Source: an uncultured Oscillospiraceae bacterium
GTDB lineage: Bacteria > Bacillota > Clostridia > Oscillospirales > Ruminococcaceae
DNA: 63,893 bases
Assembly: GCA_910579175.1 (NCBI GenBank)
Contig: CAJTTB010000016.1
Coordinates: forward strand, 1-63,893
Direction of reading: 5' to 3'
Shown: in pieces, positions 34,601-43,125 of the stretch
How the letters are laid out: the number at the start of each line of letters is the position of its first letter
Numbering within the stretch: the stretch's first letter is position 1
Made by a program: the position numbers and the translations under genes
The notes under the pieces: model-generated
What the model was told of the DNA's origin: nothing
The model's database searches: none
What the model saw: only the letters and a program-made list of their open reading frames with translations

Positions 34601-35137
34601 GGACATATGGAAGCCGTTGGGTATGATATGTATATAAAGCTGCTCAGTGAAGCGATTGCACAAAAAAAGGGAGAGCCTCCAGAACAAAAATCTTACGAAT
34701 GTCTGGTAGATGTTCAGTTGGATGCACATATTCCAGAATATTATATTGAAAATCTGTCTCAAAGATTGGATGTTTATAAAAAGATTGCCTCCATTCGAAA
34801 TGAAGAGGATAAGATGGACTTGATAGATGAATTGATTGACCGTTTTGGAGACATTCCACCTACAGTAATGACATTATTGGAAGTATCTCTGTTGCGCAAT
34901 ACCTTGGCTAGCTTTGGATTTAGAGAGATCAATCAGCGAGCACAGACGATACAGCTCATTCCAGAACGATTAAATCTTAAAATTGCAGAGAAGTTGACTG
35001 CAAAAATTCGGGGAAGGGTGTTGGTGAATGCTTCTTCTTCTCCTTACATTACTGTAAAATTGAGTAAAAAGAATGATATTGTAGGAACGCTCAAAGAGGT
35101 AGCTGCTGTGTTGACAGCGCCAAAATCTGCTTCATAA
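31670..35137 (+). CDS. mfd: Transcription-repair coupling factor
   Basis: 1155-residue ATP-dependent translocase that removes RNA polymerase stalled at DNA damage and recruits UvrA. It has a UvrB-like N-terminal module (GGILDIFPPNSNAPVRMEFW near 173-192) and an RNA-polymerase interaction domain with DLVVHISHGIGVFGG near 491-505. SF2 motor motifs are GDVGFGKTEVA near 642-652, DEEQRFGV near 743-750, SATPIPRTL near 765-773 and QLRGRVGRS near 909-917. The C-terminal TRCF domain is present. It starts at GTG 31670 after AAAGGAGG. The pth-mfd neighbourhood is standard in Firmicutes. Confidence 0.97.
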   Translation: MKLYLNIAQRLTQFNQMIHHLNTCDTPILTVGLSDIHKAHFIYATAQELKQPILVLTDDEAAAKRMCDDINIMNGSKEFAYLYPSRDFTFRQMETASKEYEQIRIGILSRILNEECPICFCSAEALLQYTIPPEELRNRTFFIRLNQSYKLDDLIEKLVRAGYTRRPQVEGIAQFSVRGGILDIFPPNSNAPVRMEFWGDEVDMLSYFDIETQRRTDSIDSIVITPASECLFNSTEDLIYKITQLKEKTKYTKAVEKLQEDINRLQTTKELYTVDKYLPLAYKKPATLLDYYQEESPMFVSEYISLKERFRSYQWQHQEDMKALFEDGDLCKGLDQYCADFTQVQPHFIQRNMVFMDTFARSNTDIPYHAMLTINPIQTSNFSGELKVLYEDVQPLIENGYCVAVLAGTEKAANHLAHDLQKMGLNAEYVQDMNYLSMKKVFVLAGNISSGFEYPQMKFSLISTNRSHQIKARKGKYRKGKRIQTLDDLAVGDLVVHISHGIGVFGGIHKIDLQGVVKDYIKIQYAGSDTLYVPVTQLDLVSKYIGPRENDRVKLNKLNSGEWQKTKKRVKKACADMADELIALYAKRMQIKGHAFAEDTPWQKEFEEYFPYEETEDQLRCIEEIKQDMQQTAPMDRLLCGDVGFGKTEVAMRAAFKCVMDGKQCAILCPTTILAWQHFQNALQRFEHYPIQIELLSRFRSPKQIKQALKKLETGEIDIAIGTHRLVQKDVKFYDLGLGIIDEEQRFGVAHKERFKEMFTAVDMLTLSATPIPRTLNMAMSGIRDMSTIEQAPQDRRPVQTYVLEYDMGIIGDAIKKELRRNGQVYYIHNRVETIELCASKIRSIVPEAVIGVAHGKMSESELSDIWRKLMEQEIDILVCTTLIETGVDVKNCNTLIIENADYMGLSQLYQLRGRVGRSNRRAFAYFTFQKGKVLTEVSAKRLAAIREFTTFGSGFRIAMRDLEIRGAGSILSGKQHGHMEAVGYDMYIKLLSEAIAQKKGEPPEQKSYECLVDVQLDAHIPEYYIENLSQRLDVYKKIASIRNEEDKMDLIDELIDRFGDIPPTVMTLLEVSLLRNTLASFGFREINQRAQTIQLIPERLNLKIAEKLTAKIRGRVLVNASSSPYITVKLSKKNDIVGTLKEVAAVLTAPKSAS

Positions 35138-35174
35138 GTACAGGACAATAAAAATAGGAAGGGAAAGAGATCAT

Positions 35175-35996
35175 ATGCGTACATTATATGTTTCTGATTT
35201 GGATGGCACTTTATTAAATCGTCAGATTTGTCTATCTAATAATACCATTCAGACAATCAACCAACTGATAGCGGAAGGAATGTTATTTACCTATGCGACC
35301 GCAAGGTCCTATGAAACTGCCAAATTGGTGACACGGGGAATGACTTCCAATATGCCAATCATTGTTTATAATGGTGCTTGCATTCTCAATGCCAAAACAA
35401 AAGAAGTTTTATACTCCTCTGGATTTGAGGTGCAACAAAAACAGTTTATCTCGGATTTATTGAAATCTCATCGGTTAAATCCATTGGTGTATGCTTATCA
35501 AAATGGGGTGGAAAAGGTATCTTGGGTACAGGGTAGAGAAACCCCAGGGCAGCTTTATTATTTGGAGCAGCGCAAAGGAGATAGGAGACTAAATCCTCTG
35601 GTTGATGAAACAACTCTGTATCAAGGTGATGTCTTTTATTTTACCTGTATTGGCGAACAAGAAGATTTAAAACCGATTTATGAGTTGTTGCAAAATCATT
35701 CGGAATATCGCTGTACCTTACAACAAGAACTTTATCGACCAGAATATTGGTGTGAGATCATGCCCAAACAGACAACCAAAGCAAATGCAATTTTAAAATT
35801 AAAGGATTTATGTGGTTGTGATAAGGTGATTTGTTTTGGAGATGCCATCAATGATATACCTATGTTTTCCATTGCTGACGAGAGTTATGCAGTGGAAAAT
35901 GCGGTAGAGGAACTAAAGGCAGTGGCAACGGGTGTGATTGGTCAAAATCAAGATGATGGTGTCGCAAAGTGGCTAAAACAACATTGGAAAAAATAA
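35175..35996 (+). CDS. Cof-type HAD-IIB family phosphatase
   Basis: 273-residue haloacid dehalogenase superfamily hydrolase. Motif I is SDLDGTLLN near residues 7-15 (nucleophile Asp). Motif II lies in TYATARSYETA, a Lys in motif III near KANAILKL (about 199-206), and motif IV in CFGDAINDIPMF near 217-228. A large C2 cap sits between motifs II and III, as in Cof/YbiV sugar-phosphate phosphatases. The substrate cannot be told. It lies 37 nt after mfd and probably shares its transcript. Start follows GGAAGGGAAAGAG. Confidence 0.88.
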   Translation: MRTLYVSDLDGTLLNRQICLSNNTIQTINQLIAEGMLFTYATARSYETAKLVTRGMTSNMPIIVYNGACILNAKTKEVLYSSGFEVQQKQFISDLLKSHRLNPLVYAYQNGVEKVSWVQGRETPGQLYYLEQRKGDRRLNPLVDETTLYQGDVFYFTCIGEQEDLKPIYELLQNHSEYRCTLQQELYRPEYWCEIMPKQTTKANAILKLKDLCGCDKVICFGDAINDIPMFSIADESYAVENAVEELKAVATGVIGQNQDDGVAKWLKQHWKK

Positions 35997-36102
35997 ATTG
36001 TCAATGAATATGATAAACATAAATGCTTTATATAAACAAACCAAATAAATAATGATTTTTTTATGAAAATATACTGTTTATTAATAATTTATTTAAGAAT
36101 AA

Positions 36103-36131
36103 TTGCAAAAATATAGAGTGTATGACATAAT
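36103..36131 (+). promoter_or_regulatory. Promoter candidate for the sodium-dependent transporter
   Basis: TTGCAA (36103-36108), a 17-nt spacer and CATAAT (36126-36131) lie 30 nt before the start codon. Confidence 0.45.
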
Positions 36132-36161
36132 AAATTTATTCATTTTTAAGGAGGTCTTTGT

Positions 36162-37538
36162 ATGAAGCATGAACGTAGCACCTTTTCCAATCGTATTGGA
36201 TTTGTACTTGCGGCAGCAGGTTCCGCGGTCGGTTTGGGAAATATTTGGCGATTTCCCTATCTAGCTGCCCAATATGGCGGCGGTATGTTTTTATTGGTAT
36301 ATTTGATTTTGGCAGTTACCTTTGGGTTTGCATTGATGATTACTGAAATTGCAATTGGACGAAAAACAAAATTATCCTGTATTGGGGCATATCAGAAGTT
36401 GAGCAAAAAATTTGGCTTTTTGGGTTGGATCGCCTCAGCAATCCCCATTATCATTGTGCCCTATTATTGTGTAATAGGGGGATGGGTCACCAAGTATTTT
36501 GTTGATTTTTTAACTGGTCAAGGAAGCCAGATCGCCAAGGATGCAGACAACTATTTCAATACCTTTATCACTGTGGGAGATTCTGGAATTTTTCAAAATC
36601 CCATGCTCTGGTTTGTGATTTATGTATTGGCAGCGGCGGCAGTTGTTTTGTTTGGTGTAGAAAAGGGAATTGAAAAGGTCAGCCGCATTATGATGCCAAT
36701 ACTTGTGGTGCTGTCTATCATTGTAGCAGTTTTTTCTCTATCTATGCCAGACGCTTTAGAAGGTTTAAAATATTATTTGCTTCCTGATTTTTCTAATTTT
36801 TCTCCTATGACAGTGTTGGCAGCCATGGGACAGTTATTTTATTCAATGTCCTTGGCAATGGGAATCATGATAACTTATGGTTCTTATATGAAAAAAGAGG
36901 ATAACTTAGAGCGTTCTGTTGGACAGATTGAAATTTTTGATACAGGGATTGCCTTTATTGCAGGTTTGATGATTATTCCAGCCGTCTTTGCCTTTTCAGG
37001 AGGGGATGAGTCTGCATTGAGTGCTGGTCCTGGTCTGATGTTTGTAACCCTTCCCAAAGTATTTGGAGAGATGAAATTGGGTCAAGTTGTTGGAACGGTA
37101 TTTTTCTTATTGGTGATGTTTGCCGCTTTAACATCCTCTATTTCTTTGATGGAAACAGTCGTTTCTATTGTACAAGATAAATTACATTGGGGACGTAAAA
37201 AAAGCACATTGGTTATTACAGCAGGTATTTTGTTATTGGGAACATTATCTTGTTTGGGATATGGACCACTTGCCAGCGTTCAGATTTTGGGAAAAGCATT
37301 TTTGGATTTCTTTGACTTTATGTCCAATTCTGTATTGATGCCAATTGTGGCATTCTTAACCTGCATTTTGATTGGTTTTATTGTTGGAACAAAAACAATA
37401 TCTGATGAAGTGAAATTGTCTGGAAATTTCAAACGAGAAAAATTGTTTATTGTCATGATAAAATGGGTTGCGCCTATTTGTATCATTGCAATTTTAGCCA
37501 GTTCTATTGCAGAAGGTATGGGATTATTTCACTTTTAA
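36162..37538 (+). CDS. Neurotransmitter:sodium symporter (NSS/SNF) family transporter
   Basis: 458-residue membrane transporter of the LeuT/SNF family, importing an amino acid or related amine with Na+. The family hallmark is at the N-terminus: AAAGSAVGLGNIWRFPY followed by LAAQYGGGMFLLVYL (helix 1 unwound region and helix 2). About eleven membrane helices can be traced, typical of bacterial members such as TyT1/MhsT, which lack the twelfth. The start follows AAGGAGG. Its Na+ dependence fits the sodium-type V-ATPase in the same window. The terminator follows at once. Confidence 0.93.
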   Translation: MKHERSTFSNRIGFVLAAAGSAVGLGNIWRFPYLAAQYGGGMFLLVYLILAVTFGFALMITEIAIGRKTKLSCIGAYQKLSKKFGFLGWIASAIPIIIVPYYCVIGGWVTKYFVDFLTGQGSQIAKDADNYFNTFITVGDSGIFQNPMLWFVIYVLAAAAVVLFGVEKGIEKVSRIMMPILVVLSIIVAVFSLSMPDALEGLKYYLLPDFSNFSPMTVLAAMGQLFYSMSLAMGIMITYGSYMKKEDNLERSVGQIEIFDTGIAFIAGLMIIPAVFAFSGGDESALSAGPGLMFVTLPKVFGEMKLGQVVGTVFFLLVMFAALTSSISLMETVVSIVQDKLHWGRKKSTLVITAGILLLGTLSCLGYGPLASVQILGKAFLDFFDFMSNSVLMPIVAFLTCILIGFIVGTKTISDEVKLSGNFKREKLFIVMIKWVAPICIIAILASSIAEGMGLFHF

Positions 37539-37541
37539 TTT

Positions 37542-37582
37542 AAAAATCCGATTTCAGCATCAAACTGAAATCGGATTTTTTA
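37542..37582 (+). terminator. Terminator of the NSS transporter gene
   Basis: AAAAATCCGATTTCAG and CTGAAATCGGATTTTTT form a 16-bp stem four nucleotides after the stop. Confidence 0.9.
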
Positions 37583-37606
37583 AGTAAGTGATAAAATAAG
37601 AGTACG

Positions 37607-38659
37607 TTAGGCGAATACCTCTGTAATAAATCCGCCGCCAATGACAATTTCCTGTTGATCATACATCACAATGGACTGCCCTTTGGCAACTGCACGCTGC
37701 GGTTGAGAAAATATCACTTCGGCAGTTTCATGTTCCAAAGGCTTTATCTGTGCCTTTGCCAGAGGCGCAACAGAACGAATTTTTACATATGCCTCAAAAG
37801 GTTGGGACAGCGGTTCTCCACTGGGATAACTTAATTGATTGATGATTGCCTTTTTATAGTATTCTTGTCCTGCATTTGCTAGATAGATACGATTTTGAAT
37901 GGGGTCGATTTCCTTGACAAAAACGGGTCTACCCAGTGCAATTCCCAAATGTTTTCTCTGACCTACAGTATAATGGATAATTCCCTTATGTGTTCCACAT
38001 ACAGTTCCTTCTGGTGAAATAAAATCCCCCTTGGGGCAACAGCCTGTTCTTGATTCAATATAGTCTGCATAGTGGTTGTCTGGAATAAAACAGATTTCTT
38101 GGCTGTCAGGCTTGTTGGCACTGGGAAGTTGCGCTTGTTTGGCAATCTCGCGCACCTGTGTTTTTTCCATCTGGTTGAGTGGGAAAAGAAGTCTACTCAG
38201 TTCCCGTTGCCCTAGACGGTATAGCATATAGGATTGATCCCGTTGTTTGCAAGTTCCCCGTGCGAGCAGGACTTTATTGTCTTGATGAATAAGATTGGCA
38301 TAGTGACCGGTTGCAACATAATCATAACCATAACGGTCTGCGGCTTCTATCAAAGCCTGAAATTTTACAGTTGGATTGCAGACGATACAGGGATTGGGTG
38401 TTCTTCCTTGAAGATATTCATGGGTAAAGTATTCAATCACAGATTCTTCAAATTGTTTGGTCATGTCCTGTATATAAAGCTGAATACCCAGTTGTGTTGC
38501 AACTGCTTGTGCATCCTTTACAGTCTGCTCATGAGCGGGTGACATCTTTAGTACAATTCCCGCGACCTCATAGCCTTTTTGTTGCAATAAATAAACGCAG
38601 ACGGAGCTGTCAACTCCGCCGCTTAATGCTACCAATACTTTTTGGTTGTTAGTGTGCAT
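37607..38659 (-). CDS. mnmA: tRNA-uridine 2-sulfurtransferase
   Basis: 350-residue ATP pyrophosphatase that thiolates U34 of tRNA-Lys, -Glu and -Gln. The PP-loop is ALSGGVDSSVC near residues 10-20. The catalytic Cys pair is in NPCIVCNPTVKF near 97-108 and SQEICFIPDNHY near 191-202. The C-terminal barrel domain is complete. ATG 38659 overlaps the end of iscU by 11 nt; a longer in-frame reading upstream runs through iscU and is not real. Placement after iscS-iscU fits the need for sulfur from the cysteine desulfurase. Confidence 0.95.
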   Translation of the reverse strand: MHTNNQKVLVALSGGVDSSVCVYLLQQKGYEVAGIVLKMSPAHEQTVKDAQAVATQLGIQLYIQDMTKQFEESVIEYFTHEYLQGRTPNPCIVCNPTVKFQALIEAADRYGYDYVATGHYANLIHQDNKVLLARGTCKQRDQSYMLYRLGQRELSRLLFPLNQMEKTQVREIAKQAQLPSANKPDSQEICFIPDNHYADYIESRTGCCPKGDFISPEGTVCGTHKGIIHYTVGQRKHLGIALGRPVFVKEIDPIQNRIYLANAGQEYYKKAIINQLSYPSGEPLSQPFEAYVKIRSVAPLAKAQIKPLEHETAEVIFSQPQRAVAKGQSIVMYDQQEIVIGGGFITEVFA

Positions 38660-39077
38660 GGCAAGCCTCACAATCATTGATTTTTCCAACAATTGGCTCT
38701 GGATCAATTCCCTGGCGAGTATAATAGTCGGAAATTGCGGATTTAATCGCCTGTTCCGCCAAAACAGAACAGTGAATTTTTGCAGGTGGTAGACCGTCCA
38801 ATGCCTCCACAACAGCGCGATTGGTCAACTTGAGTGCTTGATCAATGGTAGCGCCTTTGATCATATCAGTTGCCATAGAACTGGTTGCGATGGCAGCGCC
38901 ACAACCAAATGTTTTAAATTTGACATCTGTAATGACATCGCCATCTACTTTGATATACATCTTCATAATATCGCCACATTTTGCATTTCCAACTTCACCG
39001 ATGCCATCAGCATCTTCTATTTCACCAACATTTTTGGGATTTGCAAAATTTTCCATTACCTTTTCTGAATATAACAT
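38649..39077 (-). CDS. iscU: Fe-S cluster assembly scaffold protein IscU/NifU-N type
   Basis: 142-residue scaffold on which Fe-S clusters are built. The three ligand cysteines are present: NAKCGDIMKM near 33-42, FGCGAAIATSSM near 58-69, and IHCSVLAEQAI near 102-112. Asp39 (the cluster-release Asp) is next to the first Cys. The C-terminus carries an additional CEACHAH tail with two more cysteines, common in clostridial NifU-like proteins. ATG 39077 follows AAAGGTGAT and is preferred to GTG 39086. It lies between iscS and mnmA in a minus-strand operon. Confidence 0.95.
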   Translation of the reverse strand: MLYSEKVMENFANPKNVGEIEDADGIGEVGNAKCGDIMKMYIKVDGDVITDVKFKTFGCGAAIATSSMATDMIKGATIDQALKLTNRAVVEALDGLPPAKIHCSVLAEQAIKSAISDYYTRQGIDPEPIVGKINDCEACHAH

Positions 39078-39171
39078 TACAATCACCTTTCTAAATCTTT
39101 GTTTTTCGGCTACTGGTTTGCAGTAGCTGTAATTTTATTTTTAAATCGTCCTGGATATACGAAAATTTGTT

Positions 39172-40332
39172 TTATGCTTGCCAGGTTGGGGACATCTCGC
39201 GTAAGCGTTCTACCACCTTAGGCAGTACCTCTAAAATATAATCCAAATCTTCTTGTGTAGTGTGCTCATTGATACTCAGTCTCAAGGAACCATGAGCAAT
39301 TTCATGTGGTAGACCAATTGCCATCAGAACATGAGAAGGATCTAATGAGCCAGATGTGCAAGCTGAACCAGAGGAACCACAAATACCATTCATATCCAAC
39401 ATCAACAGCAGCGCTTCACCCTCTAATCCTTCAAAAGAAAAATTGACATTGCCACAAAGGCGATTCATACCGCCATTTAAGCGGGATTTTGGAATTTTAA
39501 GCCCCTGTTCTATTAAATAATCTCGCATGCGAGAAACTTGCTCTACTTTTTTGGGAATATCTGCTGTGGCGAGTTCAATGGCTTTCCCCAATCCAACAAT
39601 GGCAGCAACATTTTCTGTACTAGGGCGTTTTCCACTTTCCTGTCCGCCTCCATGAATCAGATTTTCTACACGGATGCCCTTTTTGATATATAGTACGCCC
39701 ACTCCTTTTGGACCATAAATCTTGTGTCCAGATAAGGACAACATATCAATATTCTGTGCTTGTACATTGATGGAAATATTGCCAACTGCTTGTACTGCAT
39801 CGGTGTGAAACCACACCTTTTTTTCTCTGCATACTGCGCCAATTTCTGTGATTGGTTGAATCGTTCCAATTTCATTATTGGCATACATGATGGTGACAAG
39901 ACCTGTTTCGGGACGAATTGCATGTTCTACTTGTTCGGCAGTGATATAACCCTCTTGATTTACTGGCAGATAGGTGACTTCAAATCCATGTTTTTCTAGA
40001 TATTGACAGGTGTGTAGCACTGCATGATGTTCAAAGTTTGTAGTAATGATATGGGTTTTGCCTTTGGTTTTTAAAAATTCCATACTGCCTTTGATGGCCC
40101 AGTTGTCAGCTTCGGAACCACTTCCAGTAAAGTAGATTTCTTGATTTGTTGCATTGAGTGCTGTTGCAACCTTTTGGCGAGCTGCTTCGATTGCCTTTTT
40201 TGCATCCCTTCCCACAGAGTAAATGCTGGAGGCATTTCCATAATGTTCTGAAAAATAAGGGAGCATTTCTGTCAACACCATGTCGTTGACCTTTGTTGTT
40301 GCTGCATTGTCTGCATATACAAACCTTTTCAT
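39172..40332 (-). CDS. iscS: Cysteine desulfurase (NifS/IscS)
   Basis: 386-residue PLP-dependent enzyme that removes sulfur from cysteine for Fe-S clusters and tRNA thiolation. The N-terminus has the ADNAATTKV strand. PLP-binding features are the HTDAVQAVG stretch near 176-184 and the Schiff-base Lys in SLSGHKIYGPKGVGVLY near 199-215. The catalytic Cys is in GSSGSACTSGSLDPSHVL near 319-336. It starts at ATG 40332 after AAAGGGTTTTATC. It is first in iscS-iscU-mnmA. No iscR regulator precedes it; rnhA lies upstream in the same direction after 144 nt. Confidence 0.95.
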   Translation of the reverse strand: MKRFVYADNAATTKVNDMVLTEMLPYFSEHYGNASSIYSVGRDAKKAIEAARQKVATALNATNQEIYFTGSGSEADNWAIKGSMEFLKTKGKTHIITTNFEHHAVLHTCQYLEKHGFEVTYLPVNQEGYITAEQVEHAIRPETGLVTIMYANNEIGTIQPITEIGAVCREKKVWFHTDAVQAVGNISINVQAQNIDMLSLSGHKIYGPKGVGVLYIKKGIRVENLIHGGGQESGKRPSTENVAAIVGLGKAIELATADIPKKVEQVSRMRDYLIEQGLKIPKSRLNGGMNRLCGNVNFSFEGLEGEALLLMLDMNGICGSSGSACTSGSLDPSHVLMAIGLPHEIAHGSLRLSINEHTTQEDLDYILEVLPKVVERLREMSPTWQA

Positions 40333-40476
40333 GATAAAACCCTTTCTGTTTTATAATATATGTTTTTGATAGGAATTTTAAAATCAATACTTATTTTGAG
40401 CATATTCTCATTTGATTGTTTTTATTATATACTGCTATGGTGTATAAATCAAGAGTTTTTTCTGCTTTTTTGGGGT

Positions 40477-40926
40477 TCATTGTTGAAATTTTTGGGACTG
40501 CATCACAGCAAGTTGGTCACATCGTTCATTTTCTGGATGTCCAGCGTGTCCTTTTACCCAAACAAATTTTACTTGATGTATTTGTAACAATGATAATAGT
40601 TTTTCCCATAAATCTGGATTTAATGCTTTTTCTTTTTGATTGCGCATCCAATGATTTTGTTGCCACTTTTTTGCCCAACCTTTTTCGATTGCGTCAATGA
40701 TATATTTGGAATCACTGGTCAATACAACATGACAAGGGCGCTTGAGTGCTGAGAGTGCATTGATAACTGCTGTCAGTTCCATTCGGTTGTTGGTTGTTTG
40801 TGCTTCTCCACCACTTAATTCCTTGGTGTGTACTCCCGCTTTTAAAATGGCACCCCAACCGCCCGGTCCGGGATTTCCACTGCATGCACCATCTGTGTAA
40901 ATATATACTGTATTTTGTTCTGACAT
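40477..40926 (-). CDS. rnhA: Ribonuclease HI
   Basis: 149-residue RNase H that cleaves RNA in RNA/DNA hybrids. All catalytic residues are visible: Asp in YTDGACSGNPGPGG near 9-22, Glu in NRMELTAVINAL near 47-58, Asp in LTSDSKYII near 69-77, and the histidine loop WVKGHAGHPENERCD near 122-136 with a final Asp. ATG 40926 follows AAAGGAGT; the frame is open for 35 more codons upstream but without a ribosome site. The length is typical of type 1 RNase H. Confidence 0.96.
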   Translation of the reverse strand: MSEQNTVYIYTDGACSGNPGPGGWGAILKAGVHTKELSGGEAQTTNNRMELTAVINALSALKRPCHVVLTSDSKYIIDAIEKGWAKKWQQNHWMRNQKEKALNPDLWEKLLSLLQIHQVKFVWVKGHAGHPENERCDQLAVMQSQKFQQ

Positions 40927-41099
40927 ATTTGTACTCCTTTTTTCTTTACATGGATTTGAATAAACGGTAATCTGATAAACTGCTCTGACTGAATTTGATA
41001 CGTTTTTGTTGAAAGAACAATCATCGTTCATAATAGATTCATTTTATTATATCATAATCATTTGGTGTTCTCAATTCGCTTTCAGAGATGGCAGGCGAT

Positions 41100-41127
41100 T
41101 TGCAATCGAATAAAAATTAGGTATACT
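41100..41127 (+). promoter_or_regulatory. Promoter of the two-component system
   Basis: TTGCAA (41100-41105), a 16-nt spacer and TATACT (41122-41127) lie 32 nt before the response-regulator start. Confidence 0.5.
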
Positions 41128-41158
41128 ATAAAAATAATGATTGTTTAGGAGGTTTTTG

Positions 41159-41836
41159 ATGTATAAGATTATGATTGTAGAAGATGATTTTACCATTGCT
41201 GAAATTGTAAAAAACCACTTGAGTAAATGGGGATTTGAAACAATGTGTGTGGTAAATTTTGATAAGGTAACAGAACAGTTTTTATCTTATGATCCACAAT
41301 TGATTTTGATGGATATTTCTTTACCTTATTACAGTGGCTATCATTGGTGCAGTGAAATCCGAAAATTGTCCAAAGTTCCAATTGTCTTTGTGTCTTCTGC
41401 GGGCGATAATATGAATATTGTTATGGCGATTAATATGGGAGGAGATGACTTTATTACTAAACCATTTGATTTGAATGTTCTCCTTGCAAAAGTGCAAGCG
41501 CTGTTGCGCCGTACCTATTCATTTGGGCAGAATCAGTTAAATGTATTAGAACATCGAGGTGCAATTTTAAATTTGAATGACACCTCTTTAAATTATCAAA
41601 ATCAAAAGATTGATTTGACAAAAAATGATTTTAAGATTTTACAGATTTTACTGGAGAACAAAGGAAAGGTTGTTTCTAGGGAGAATATTATGCAGCGCCT
41701 TTGGGAAAGTGACAGTTTTATTGATGACAATACATTGACAGTAAATGTGACAAGGTTAAGAAAAAAATTAGAAGAGATTGGACTATCTCAATGGATTACA
41801 ACCAAAAAGGGAATTGGATATCTCATAGAAGATTAA
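41159..41836 (+). CDS. OmpR-family response regulator (BceR-like)
   Basis: 225-residue response regulator. The receiver domain (1-118) has the acidic pair in VEDDFTI (residues 7-13), the phosphoacceptor Asp in LILMDISLPYYSG near 46-58, and the Lys of DDFITKPFD near 97-105. The C-terminal winged helix (130-222) carries the DTSLNYQNQKIDLTKNDFKI entry and the TVNVTRLRKKL recognition helix. ATG 41159 follows AGGAGG. It is paired with the histidine kinase gene 15 nt downstream. The sequence is closest in style to BceR/GraR regulators of antimicrobial-peptide resistance. Confidence 0.9.
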   Translation: MYKIMIVEDDFTIAEIVKNHLSKWGFETMCVVNFDKVTEQFLSYDPQLILMDISLPYYSGYHWCSEIRKLSKVPIVFVSSAGDNMNIVMAINMGGDDFITKPFDLNVLLAKVQALLRRTYSFGQNQLNVLEHRGAILNLNDTSLNYQNQKIDLTKNDFKILQILLENKGKVVSRENIMQRLWESDSFIDDNTLTVNVTRLRKKLEEIGLSQWITTKKGIGYLIED

Positions 41837-41851
41837 GAAAGAAGGTAACGG

Positions 41852-42853
41852 ATGTTTTTTCGCGCTCTGTTTCATTATTTAAGAGAACATATCAAGACAG
41901 TGATTGTATTTTGCATGGTCTATTTGATTTTCTTTGTAGTAAATTATCTTTATTTTGTTCCACTAGAACCGGTATTCTATGCAGGGCTGCTTAGTTTTGT
42001 ACTGTGTTTGTTGTTTGGAAGTTATGGCTTTTGGAAGTATTATCAACATCATCTACAATTGCAGCAGCTTTTATTGGAGATTAGAATTGGAATCGAACAC
42101 CTTCCCGAACCAATTGGGTGGATTGAACAGGATTATCAAAATTTAATCAAAGAATTATTTGAGGAAAAAGTACAGATACAGTCCGACGCAGATAATCAAC
42201 AGACAGAAATGGTGGATTATTATACCTTGTGGGCGCATCAAATTAAGACGCCTATTTCCGCGATGAAATTGTTGCTACAGGCAGAAAATAATTGGCATCT
42301 TTGCGCAGATATGCAGCAAGAACTCTTTAAGGTTGAACAATATGTTGAAATGGTTTTGCAATTTCTGCGTTTAAACGGGATATCTTCTGATTTATTGATT
42401 AAACAATACCCACTTGATAAGTTGGTAAAACAGGCAATTAAAAAGTATTCGATTTTATTTATCCATCAAAAAATATCTCTTCAATTAGATCCCATTGAAG
42501 AGATGGTATTGACAGATGAGAAGTGGCTTGTATTTGTGTTAGAACAAATTTTATCCAATGCTTTAAAATATACAAAATCAGGTTATATTCATATCTATTT
42601 AGAACGAGAAAAAACACTTGTGATAGAAGATACAGGTATTGGTATCCGTAAGGAGGATATTCCACGTATTTTTGAACGAGGATTTACTGGATATAATGGA
42701 AGAATGGATAAAAAGGCAACAGGGATTGGGCTTTATCTGTGCAAACAAATTCTTTCTAAATTAAATCATTCCTTTCAAATTACCTCTAAAATAGGAGAGG
42801 GCACCCGTGTGTGTATTGATTTATCTTATGAGGCATTGGAGATGATTGAATAA
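41852..42853 (+). CDS. Intramembrane-sensing histidine kinase (BceS-like)
   Basis: 333-residue sensor kinase with two membrane helices near residues 14-34 and 40-60 separated by only a few residues, so there is essentially no extracytoplasmic sensor domain, the intramembrane-sensing design. The phosphoaccepting His is in WAHQIKTPISAMKLLLQ near residues 128-144. ATPase motifs follow: N box QILSNALKYT near 230-239, G1 IEDTGIGIRKEDIPRIFERG near 257-276 and G2 TGIGLYLC near 291-298. BceS-type kinases normally take their signal from a BceAB-type transporter, but none is adjacent here. Confidence 0.9.
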   Translation: MFFRALFHYLREHIKTVIVFCMVYLIFFVVNYLYFVPLEPVFYAGLLSFVLCLLFGSYGFWKYYQHHLQLQQLLLEIRIGIEHLPEPIGWIEQDYQNLIKELFEEKVQIQSDADNQQTEMVDYYTLWAHQIKTPISAMKLLLQAENNWHLCADMQQELFKVEQYVEMVLQFLRLNGISSDLLIKQYPLDKLVKQAIKKYSILFIHQKISLQLDPIEEMVLTDEKWLVFVLEQILSNALKYTKSGYIHIYLEREKTLVIEDTGIGIRKEDIPRIFERGFTGYNGRMDKKATGIGLYLCKQILSKLNHSFQITSKIGEGTRVCIDLSYEALEMIE

Positions 42854-43125
42854 AAGTTGATATTTTTTCAAATATTTTAATACCTTTTTGAGAATCTCTT
42901 GCCCCTTTTGCTTTTTTATGTTATATTATAGCTAATTGATTGATTAAATTCATTCATAATATCTATTTTAAAGACGAAATAATATCCAATAAAAGTTCTA
43001 ATCAACAATATTATCATGAAAAATCCAAGTAAAATATGAATTGTCTAGTTTGTTAAATATTATCTTTTTTGATTTTATCATCATACTAAATTTATCATCA
43101 AATCAATTATTAATCGAGGTGAATT

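Noticed and set aside
38660..38812. 51-codon N-terminal extension of mnmA
   Set aside because: It reads through the iscU gene in another frame; the conserved MnmA start is ATG 38659, overlapping the iscU stop.
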